Below are positions 15,679 through 22,503 of a DNA stretch of 64,000 nucleotides, piece after piece. The position numbers and the translations under genes were made by a program. The stretch lies in NCBI GenBank assembly GCA_902506225.1, contig LR733345.1, positions 1,054,001-1,118,000 of the forward strand, in the 5' to 3' direction. The stretch is from Faucicola sp902506225 (GTDB taxonomy: Bacteria; Pseudomonadota; Gammaproteobacteria; Pseudomonadales; Moraxellaceae). The notes under the pieces were generated by a model, which saw only the letters and a list, made by a program, of their open reading frames with translations, was not told where the DNA came from and searched no databases. Positions within the stretch are counted from its first letter, which is position 1. Every line of letters starts with the position of its first letter.

Positions 15679-16770
15679 TTATACATTAAATCTAAAGTGC
15701 ATGACATCGCCATCTTGCACGATGTAGGTTTTACCTTCGAGGCGAGATTTACCTGCCGCCGCCGCGCCTTTTTCACCGTTGTATTCAATAAAATCATCAA
15801 ATGCAATCACTTCGGCACGGATAAAACCACGCTCAAAGTCGGTATGAATCACGCCTGCCGCTTCAGGAGCAGTGGCACCGACTTTTACCGTCCAAGCGCG
15901 CACTTCTTTGACCCCTGCCGTAAAATACGTTTGCATATTAAGCAGCTCGTAACCTGCGCGAATCACACGGTCAAGTCCTGCCTCAGTCATACCCATACTT
16001 TCTAAAAACTCTTGTTTTTCATCGTCATCAAGTTGGGCGATTTCTGATTCGATTTGGTTGCATAGCGCGACAACCAACGCATCATCTTTTGCCGCAAATT
16101 CCCGTACTTGGTCAAGATAAGGATTGTTATCAAAGCCATCTTCCGCCACGTTGGCAATATACATGGTCGGTTTTAGGGTGATTAAACCATAGCTGCGGAT
16201 GATTTTTTTCTCATCCTCATCCAGGTTTGCCATGCGCGCAGGCTTACCATCGGCTAAAAATGGCTCAATTTTGTTAAACACATCCAGCATGGCTTTGGCG
16301 TCTTTATCACCGCCTTTGGCTTTTTTACCGACATTGATAATCGCACGGCTCACTGCTTCAAGGTCAGCTAGGGCAAGTTCGGTGTTGATGGTTTCGATAT
16401 CGGATAATGGGTTGACGCGTCCATCGACGTGAATCACGTTGTCATCATCAAAGCAGCGCACCACATGGGCAATCGCATCGGTTTCACGGATATTGGCTAA
16501 GAACTGATTACCCATGCCTTCGCCTTTGGATGCGCCTGCCACTAGACCTGCGATATCCACAAATTCCATTGAGGTGGGCACAACGCGCTCAGGCTTGACG
16601 ATATCGGCAAGTTGTTTGAGACGTGGGTCGGGTACAGGCACAATCCCAGTATTGGGATCTTTGGTACAAAACGGGAAGTTTTCTGCCGCAATCCCAGCTT
16701 TGGTCAATGCGTTAAACAGGGTTGATTTACCAACATTTGGCAGTCCGACGATACCACAATTAAAGCCCAT
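15679..16770 (-). CDS. ychF: ribosome-binding ATPase YchF
   Basis: 363 residues, the usual length. YchF is an Obg-family P-loop protein that prefers ATP and binds ribosomes, with links to the oxidative stress response. Walker A is GLPNVGKSTLFNAL, and switch II is VDIAGLVAGASKGEG. A coiled-coil insertion lies in the middle and a TGS domain at the C-terminus (GVIHTDFERGFIRAEV). Transcribed alone, divergent from rsmA. Confidence 0.96.
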   Translation of the reverse strand: MGFNCGIVGLPNVGKSTLFNALTKAGIAAENFPFCTKDPNTGIVPVPDPRLKQLADIVKPERVVPTSMEFVDIAGLVAGASKGEGMGNQFLANIRETDAIAHVVRCFDDDNVIHVDGRVNPLSDIETINTELALADLEAVSRAIINVGKKAKGGDKDAKAMLDVFNKIEPFLADGKPARMANLDEDEKKIIRSYGLITLKPTMYIANVAEDGFDNNPYLDQVREFAAKDDALVVALCNQIESEIAQLDDDEKQEFLESMGMTEAGLDRVIRAGYELLNMQTYFTAGVKEVRAWTVKVGATAPEAAGVIHTDFERGFIRAEVIAFDDFIEYNGEKGAAAAGKSRLEGKTYIVQDGDVMHFRFNV

Positions 16771-16986
16771 ACAATGCTCACTAAATAAAGGGTTAGTTAA
16801 ATTTGTTGCATTATAACAACTTAGTCATCAGAATTCGACAGGCGATTGACGCATCAAAAATTTGTAGCATGACATGAACTACAAAAATTTAAACTTAGCG
16901 AGGGTGCAGATTGCTGTCATGCTGTTGCCATGCTATTGCGAGAATCTCGAGTTGTCATGAAATTGTCATAATGGAGCGTCAAGCTA

Positions 16987-16995
16987 TGCTATAAT
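16987..16995 (+). promoter_or_regulatory. extended -10 promoter element for rsmA
   Basis: TGCTATAAT matches the extended -10 consensus (TGnTATAAT). No convincing -35 is present, which extended -10 promoters tolerate. It lies about 95 bases before the rsmA start in the divergent ychF/rsmA region. Confidence 0.5.
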
Positions 16996-17090
16996 GAGCG
17001 GTTTGATAATGATTTGTGTCTGATTGCGGTGAGGGTTATCGTGTACTGCGCAACATTGATAATTATTTCATTTTTATAGGAATGTTTTGA

Positions 17091-17975
17091 GTGACAGTCT
17101 CTGCTTTTTTATCGCATCAGCCTAGAAAACGTTTTGGGCAAAATTTCTTACATGATCAGGTGATTATTGGGAAAATTATTGACAGTATTCATGCAGGTCG
17201 CGATGATTTGATGGTTGAAATTGGTCCAGGCATGGGCGCGATTACTGAGCCGCTACTCAAGGAAGTCAATCGCTTGACCGTTGTCGAGCTTGATACCGAT
17301 TTGGCAGACAGCTTGCGCATTCGCATTGGCGCCAATAGCAATGAGGGCTTAACCATTGTCAAAGCCAATGCCATAGAAGTGGATTACCGTGCGCTGTTCC
17401 AGCAAATCATTGGCGATAACCCTAATGATACAACCGACAAAAAAATGCGCATTGTGGGTAACTTGCCATACAATATTTCTACGCCGTTATTGTTTCATTT
17501 ATTAAGTTTTGCCGATGTCATTGAAGACATGCATTTTATGCTACAAAAGGAAGTGGTGGATCGCATCACCGCAGAGGTCGATAGCCGAGAATACGGTCGT
17601 TTATCCATCATGATGCAGTATTATTGTGAAGCCGATTATTTACTGACGGTGCCAAATGGGGCATTTAACCCCCCACCCAAAGTGACGAGTGCGGTATTTC
17701 GACTCAGACCTTATCAACAAAAACCGATTGTGGCTGACGATGAAAAGCTGTTTGCCCTTGTGGTGCGTGAGGCATTTAATCATCGCCGTAAAACACTGCG
17801 CGCGATTTTTAAAAAATCGCCGATTTTGCCTGCGGTCACAGAACACCAGCTTGTGGCATGGGGACTCAATCCACTGGCGCGTCCCGAAACGTTATCAGTA
17901 CAAGATTTTGTGACCTTGTCTAATGGTATCGCGGCTAATGGTATCGCGGCAAACGGCATTGCGGCAAGTGGTTAA
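17091..17975 (+). CDS. rsmA: 16S rRNA dimethyladenosine transferase (RsmA/KsgA)
   Basis: 294 residues. RsmA dimethylates two adjacent adenines in helix 45 of 16S rRNA using SAM, late in 30S assembly. Visible motifs are RKRFGQNFLHD, the SAM motif VEIGPGMGAIT, and the catalytic NLPYNIS. Starts at GTG with AGGA upstream. The last 17 residues are a repeat, NGIAANGIAANGIAASG, encoded by three near-perfect 15-bp units (17922-17966) beyond the conserved fold. This tail is probably disordered. apaH follows by 49 bases. Confidence 0.95.
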   Translation: MTVSAFLSHQPRKRFGQNFLHDQVIIGKIIDSIHAGRDDLMVEIGPGMGAITEPLLKEVNRLTVVELDTDLADSLRIRIGANSNEGLTIVKANAIEVDYRALFQQIIGDNPNDTTDKKMRIVGNLPYNISTPLLFHLLSFADVIEDMHFMLQKEVVDRITAEVDSREYGRLSIMMQYYCEADYLLTVPNGAFNPPPKVTSAVFRLRPYQQKPIVADDEKLFALVVREAFNHRRKTLRAIFKKSPILPAVTEHQLVAWGLNPLARPETLSVQDFVTLSNGIAANGIAANGIAASG

Positions 17976-18023
17976 TTTTTTTGTAGCTGTTTAAAATTTT
18001 ACTTTCAAGATGTATGAGGTGTT

Positions 18024-18854
18024 ATGGGTTTTCGACATCAATTTGTCATTGGCGATATTCAAGGCTGTTATGCCGATTTGCAGGCACTGCTCAAGCAAAT
18101 TGGGTTTGATGAAAAGCAAGATAAATTATGGTTTGTTGGCGATATCGTGGCACGCGGTGAAGACTCGCTGAGTGCGCTACGTCTGGTAAAACGTCTTTGC
18201 CAAGCCGGTGCTGCCGAAATGGTGTTGGGGAATCATGATATTAACTTGATCGCGGTATGGCGTGGTGTCATAAAGATTAAGAAAAAGGATAGAACCCAAG
18301 CGATTTTTGACGCCCCAGATTGTGATGAATTACTCAATTGGCTTCGTCGCCAGCCGCTGCTTGTCTATCCTAATGATAAAACTGTGATGGTGCATGCAGG
18401 CATCCCACCAAACTGGAGTATTACCCAAGCAGCCATGCATGCGTCAGAATTGCAAACTCAGCTACAAAGTAGCTTATGGCAACTCGATAGACTGCTGCCA
18501 CACCTGTATAGCGATACCGCTGTTCCTTGGTCAAATATGCTGACAGGCTACGCGCGTATGCGAGCGATTTGCAATTATTTTACCCGTATGCGCCTTTGTC
18601 AAATGGATGGCACGCTAGAGTTTAGCTTTAAATCCAGTCTGGATGATAAAATGCCAGAGGGGTTTCGCCCGTGGTTTGAATGGCAAGTGCCGCGCGAACG
18701 TAAAATCTTATTTGGTCACTGGGCGGCGCTAAAAGCCAAAGTGGATTTGGCGAATGCCAGAGCCACTGACGCAGGGTGTGTGTGGGGCGGCAGTATGATG
18801 GCATACCGCCTAGAAGATGAGCAGGTTATTTGTCAAACTTGTAAAGCAAAATAA
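18024..18854 (+). CDS. apaH: symmetrical bis(5'-nucleosyl)-tetraphosphatase ApaH
   Basis: 276 residues. ApaH hydrolyses Ap4A to two ADP and also decaps Np4-capped RNA. The metallophosphatase motifs are GDIQGCYADL, FVGDIVARGEDS (the usual VNRG reads VARG), LGNHD, VHAGIPP and FGHWA. GAGG precedes the ATG at good spacing. Pairing with rsmA is common in gammaproteobacteria. apaG, often between them, is missing here. Confidence 0.94.
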   Translation: MGFRHQFVIGDIQGCYADLQALLKQIGFDEKQDKLWFVGDIVARGEDSLSALRLVKRLCQAGAAEMVLGNHDINLIAVWRGVIKIKKKDRTQAIFDAPDCDELLNWLRRQPLLVYPNDKTVMVHAGIPPNWSITQAAMHASELQTQLQSSLWQLDRLLPHLYSDTAVPWSNMLTGYARMRAICNYFTRMRLCQMDGTLEFSFKSSLDDKMPEGFRPWFEWQVPRERKILFGHWAALKAKVDLANARATDAGCVWGGSMMAYRLEDEQVICQTCKAK

Positions 18855-18881
18855 ACTTTGTAAAGCAGGACAATCATACAG

Positions 18882-19400
18882 TTACCGAGCGAGCTGCAGC
18901 AGCTGCACAAACGCTTTGGGCAAACGGGTAGGGCGAACTTGGTTTTGCCCTTTTTCATCTTTACTAGTAGCCACGCATACAATACTTATCTCGGCTTGGC
19001 TTAAAAGCTGCTGGTGGCTATCATAAATCCGCTGCTCAAGCTGTAATGACGCAGATTTGCAGTCTGCCGTCTCAATCACAACAGTGACTTCGCTATCAAG
19101 CAGAATCGGACGCAAATAGCGGATGTTGGCTTGGCTCACGACAAATTGGATATCAGCTTTGTCACTATCGCTATGGTGAGTAACGTGACTTGCAGCTTCG
19201 GCTGAATGCGCTTGATAAAAATAACTGGTCATCCCCAATGCACGTAACCAATCGCGACGACAACGCTCAAACAGCTTTAAATGATTGGCGTGATACACAA
19301 TCCCGCCTGCATCGGTATCTTCCAAATAAATACGGTATTGGGTGGCATAAACAGGCTGAGTGCTTGATTGAGTGTGGGGCTGATTCTGGAGCTGGGTCAC
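18882..19400 (-). CDS. ybgC: YbgC-type acyl-CoA thioesterase
   Basis: 172 residues, hot-dog fold. The signature YLEDTDAGGIVYHANHLKLFER contains the catalytic Asp of 4-hydroxybenzoyl-CoA-like thioesterases. YbgC acts on short acyl-CoA or acyl-ACP and is usually linked to the tol-pal genes, which are not here. The start is GTG 19400, with AAGGA at 6 bases. The first 15 residues are Gln/Thr-rich and variable. A Gly/Ser-free insertion near residues 55-70 (SAEAASHVTHHSDSDK) is longer than usual. Convergent with apaH. Confidence 0.85.
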   Translation of the reverse strand: MTQLQNQPHTQSSTQPVYATQYRIYLEDTDAGGIVYHANHLKLFERCRRDWLRALGMTSYFYQAHSAEAASHVTHHSDSDKADIQFVVSQANIRYLRPILLDSEVTVVIETADCKSASLQLEQRIYDSHQQLLSQAEISIVCVATSKDEKGQNQVRPTRLPKAFVQLLQLAR

Positions 19401-19468
19401 GTGCTATCCTTGGGTTAATAATATTAACAATAAAGCAGTAATTTTTAAAAACGACAAAGTGATAGCAT

Positions 19469-19501
19469 AAAAAAAAGAATGGCGTTAAACCATTCTTTTT
19501 T
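19469..19501 (-). terminator. intrinsic terminator downstream of the MltF-like gene
   Basis: The stem AAAAAAGAATGG/CCATTCTTTTTT (12 bp, loop of 7) ends in a T-tract on the minus strand. It lies 32 bases after the stop of the transglycosylase gene. Confidence 0.8.
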
Positions 19502-19532
19502 GAAAATGTGCCGTTTTTTATATCCATACTCG

Positions 19533-20999
19533 TCAAGTCAATTGACGATGATTGACTTTGTCTAATTTTAACGCTTCCAAATAACTGCGGATATGGGTGA
19601 CGTAATCTAAGCACTGCAGGTAACGGCTATTGCTTTGACTATTGACTTTTAAATACTGATACACGGCTGCCCAATTATTGCCATCAATACCGCGCTTTTG
19701 CAAAATCTGCTGGATATCTTTAATCGCTTGTGGACCCATATTGTAAGCCGCTAGGGTAAACCATACCCGATCCGATGCTGGCACTTGGGCAAATTCATGT
19801 TGCAGCTGACTGAGATACTTAGCGCCCCCTTGGATACTCTGCGTCGGGTCAGTCCGATTAGCAACGCCCATCGCATTGGCCGTGGCATTGGTCAGCATCA
19901 TGATACCGCGCACACCCGTTGGCGAAGTGGCTTCTGCATCCAGATGCGATTCTTGGTACCCCATTGCCACAAGCAGTTCCCAATCAAGACGGTATTTGTT
20001 TGCGGTCTGCTTAAAAGATGGCTCATAGGTGGGCAACACGCGTGTCATGGTATCGGCAAAATGTTGTTGATTAAACGGCTCTGCCAATGCTGTTTGACTA
20101 TAAAACGCCGCTAAATGTTGGTTACGGGTGAGCGATTGACCGCCACACAGGAAGTTTTTTACATCATTGTTGAGTTTGGCATCATTGGGGTTTAGCTGTA
20201 TGGCAACATGTTCGTTAAGACCCTGCTTCGATAAATAATCTTTGTCGCAGCTTAGACTGAGCGATGATAACGCAGTCGCATTTTGATAATCTGACCCATT
20301 GGTTAGGGCGACATCAGCTTTGCCTGTTTTGACAGCCGCCATCGCGTCCGCATCATTGGCAAACACTTGTGTGCTCAGGGTAACATCCAATCGCTTGGCA
20401 TAATGGCGCATGACATCATAGCCAAAGCCGTGCTCAAAACCATCTTGAGCAAAATAGGTGGTATTACCATTGACGGTGGCAATACGTAGCTGCTTTTGAG
20501 ATAGAATGCTATCAAAAGTCGCCATTTTTGGTGTCGCAACCACGCTAGTAGGTGAGGCAAGGGTATTGATAGCATTGCCATTAACGACTTTGTCAGTAAC
20601 ACCCATCTGGGTAGCAATATAAGCTAAGGGCAAACCAATCCCCATCACAGCTACCAGCTTTTTACTGGCGCCCAACCATTTTAGCGGCTTGATAAAGCGA
20701 TCAATAAGACTAGCAGACGGATTAGCCAGTTGCCCCAAATTTTGAACATGACTAGGCACCGCTGGCACACGAGACTGGGCAACTTTTGGCGACATCACCC
20801 CACCCAAACAAGGCTTGAATTGAATCGGAAAGAATTGCAAGCGTTTAAATTGGGTCGCGTATTTACTAAAGCGTAATAAAGGGTGTTGAAACGGGTATAA
20901 AGTTAAAGGGCTTAAAAATGCTTTGACCGACATCGAAATCGACGCAGGATAGGTCAAAGCCAAATCATCACAATACTCAAATGATGAGTTTAGCGGCAT
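19533..20999 (-). CDS. mltF: membrane-bound lytic murein transglycosylase, MltF-like
   Basis: 488 residues. MltF proteins cleave the MurNAc-GlcNAc bond of peptidoglycan to give 1,6-anhydro ends. After a long N-terminal region, a single membrane segment lies at about 105-125 (AVMGIGLPLAYIATQM). A periplasmic SBP-type domain (about 155-325; LRIATVNGNTTYF, KTGKADVALTNGS) is followed by an SLT domain (about 340-480) with the catalytic Glu in MGYQESHLD and GVRGIMMLT. The start at 20999 has a strong GGAG at short spacing, so the 100-residue cytoplasmic N-terminus, absent from typical MltF, appears real. A lipobox is not seen. Confidence 0.82.
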   Translation of the reverse strand: MPLNSSFEYCDDLALTYPASISMSVKAFLSPLTLYPFQHPLLRFSKYATQFKRLQFFPIQFKPCLGGVMSPKVAQSRVPAVPSHVQNLGQLANPSASLIDRFIKPLKWLGASKKLVAVMGIGLPLAYIATQMGVTDKVVNGNAINTLASPTSVVATPKMATFDSILSQKQLRIATVNGNTTYFAQDGFEHGFGYDVMRHYAKRLDVTLSTQVFANDADAMAAVKTGKADVALTNGSDYQNATALSSLSLSCDKDYLSKQGLNEHVAIQLNPNDAKLNNDVKNFLCGGQSLTRNQHLAAFYSQTALAEPFNQQHFADTMTRVLPTYEPSFKQTANKYRLDWELLVAMGYQESHLDAEATSPTGVRGIMMLTNATANAMGVANRTDPTQSIQGGAKYLSQLQHEFAQVPASDRVWFTLAAYNMGPQAIKDIQQILQKRGIDGNNWAAVYQYLKVNSQSNSRYLQCLDYVTHIRSYLEALKLDKVNHRQLT

Positions 21000-21231
21000 G
21001 TGTCACTCCACGGTGCACATACGTTAGATACGTTAAACTAATAAAAAACAACTATGCCAAATGAAAACATTTTATGAAACTAAGAACCGAATCGATAGTT
21101 AAACCTAGTACCCGTCAAACTAGCACCAGTCAGCCAAGCCAAATAAGTACATGGCTTCCAACTATCTAACTCTATCCTAAATCTAGCCAAAAAAGCTTCC
21201 ATCCAAAATAGGTCGTTATTAACTTAACGCT

Positions 21232-21257
21232 AAAAAAAGAGCCAAACAGGTTGGCTC
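21232..21257 (-). terminator. orphan intrinsic terminator
   Basis: GAGCCAA, 5-base loop, TTGGCTC, then T7 on the minus strand. It is the 3' end of the RNA candidate described at 21232-21342. Confidence 0.8.
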
Positions 21258-21342
21258 CCCTTATACCTAGGACGGTGATAACTCCCTATCCATCGTAGAG
21301 AGCTATCGAAATAAATAATCAAGTACAACCCGTAAGAGGGTT
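21232..21342 (-). ncRNA. candidate structured small RNA or leader with its own terminator
   Basis: On the minus strand three hairpins follow one another. The first is a 5-bp stem AACCC/GGGTT (21327-21342). The second is a 12-bp stem with two G-U pairs and the loop CGATGGA (21277-21307). The third is a perfect 7-bp stem GAGCCAA/TTGGCTC (21239-21257) followed by T7, an intrinsic terminator. No protein gene precedes this terminator on that strand: the Nif3 gene upstream already ends in its own terminator at 21579-21603. So a separate transcript is implied. GGA-containing single-stranded stretches could bind CsrA/RsmA-type regulators. It may be a trans-acting RNA or an attenuated leader of the transglycosylase gene 230 bases downstream. 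No promoter could be assigned. Confidence 0.45.
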
Positions 21343-21573
21343 AAAATTTTTGTAAGTACTGGCAAATTAAAAATTGTTTAATAAGCCCAAGCACTTATAT
21401 ACAGAATTTAACGTAGGGTAACGTATGGCACGCATAAAATAAATAAACAATAACAATATTTACTGCATGGCATTACAGTTAGTTATATAAAACAATGGGG
21501 GTATTGTAGTGAAATTAAAGTTACCCGTCATGTGGTTGACGGTAACGAATGGCAAATTTATGATAAAAAGCGT

Positions 21574-21603
21574 AAAAAACCCGCTAAAATGCAATTAACG
21601 GGT
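21574..21603 (-). terminator. intrinsic terminator of the Nif3-like gene
   Basis: Minus strand: a 9-bp stem ACCCGTTAA/TTAGCGGGT (one G-U pair), 7-base loop, then a T-tract. It lies 28 bases after the stop codon. Confidence 0.85.
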
Positions 21604-21630
21604 AATAATTAGTCAATAAATTGCCCTATT

Positions 21631-22407
21631 TTACACGGGATTATCGATATCGACAAAATCAACGGTCAAAGCAAGATTTTCTTTGACATAATTCCCTAAT
21701 GCGAGCACGCCACCTCGCTCGGTGGCATGATGTCCACAAGCAAAATAATCAATACCCAGCTCACGGGCTATGTGAGTGGTTCGCTCTGATACTTCACCCG
21801 AGATAAAGGCTTGACAACCCATTTGCGCCGCTTGCTCAATCATATCCTGTGCGCCACCCGTACACAGACCGATGCGCGAAATTGTTTGATTACCACCGGA
21901 TAAATGTAAGGGCGGACGGCTTAAGGTAGTCGATAGTTTGTTGGTGAGAGCTGCAATCGACAACGGCACTGCTAAATCCACGATATTACCAATCGGATGT
22001 TTTTCATTAGGGTATAGCGGCGACAAATCAGTCCAGCCCAACGCTCGCGCTAATTGGGCGTTATTGCCCAATTGGGGATGGGCGTCTAACGGTAAATGAT
22101 AAGCTAGTAAGGAAATACCGTGTTGCATCAACAAACGAATACGCTTACCTTTCATGCCAATTAACGGTGCAGGTTCCCCTTTCCAAAAATAGCCATGATG
22201 CACCAAAATCGCTTGGGCGTTATGCGCAATCGCTTGTTCAATCAATGCCTCAGAGGCTGTGACACCGGTGAGGATGTGCTGTATCGGCTGTCCACCATCC
22301 ACTTGCAGACCATTGGGGCAATAATCTTGGAATTCATTAATTTTTAATAGCTCATTTAACCGATAAGCCAATTGAGTCGGACTCATTGAGGTCGCAGGTT
22401 GGTTCAT
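21631..22407 (-). CDS. Nif3-like dinuclear metal-centre protein (YbgI family)
   Basis: 258 residues from ATG 22407. The family forms toroidal hexamers with a two-metal site. Its reaction is not settled, although some databases name it GTP cyclohydrolase I type 2. Typical motifs are DYCPNGLQVDG, ILVHHGYFWKGE (metal His pair), LLAYHLPLDAHP, GLCTGGAQDMI, FISGEVSE and ACGHHATERGG. The upstream in-frame TTG would add 19 residues made of a 15-bp repeat. I prefer ATG 22407, which has GGAA upstream and gives the usual length. It is a single gene closed by a terminator. Confidence 0.88.
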   Translation of the reverse strand: MNQPATSMSPTQLAYRLNELLKINEFQDYCPNGLQVDGGQPIQHILTGVTASEALIEQAIAHNAQAILVHHGYFWKGEPAPLIGMKGKRIRLLMQHGISLLAYHLPLDAHPQLGNNAQLARALGWTDLSPLYPNEKHPIGNIVDLAVPLSIAALTNKLSTTLSRPPLHLSGGNQTISRIGLCTGGAQDMIEQAAQMGCQAFISGEVSERTTHIARELGIDYFACGHHATERGGVLALGNYVKENLALTVDFVDIDNPV

Positions 22408-22467
22408 TGTAGTTTCCAAAATTGTATCTTTCAAAATTCTGTCTTCCAAAATCGTATCTGCCAAAAA
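22408..22467. repeat. four imperfect 15-bp tandem repeats before the Nif3-like gene
   Basis: Four 15-base units of the form TGTATCTTTCAAAAT run head to tail directly against the start codon. Read from an upstream TTG they encode TILEDRILKDTILET. They could be coding or could vary the spacing of the leader. Confidence 0.75.
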
Positions 22468-22503
22468 GTTATCATGTTTCTACAGTATTTAGTGTTTCAT
22501 CAA

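Larger units (their letters stand above)
21000..21630. other. 631-base intergenic region upstream of the transglycosylase
   Basis: No convincing ORF. It holds the orphan hairpins and terminator at 21232-21342 and the Nif3 gene terminator at 21574-21603. The part next to the transglycosylase (21000-21230) must contain its promoter, but I cannot pick one with confidence. Confidence 0.6.
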
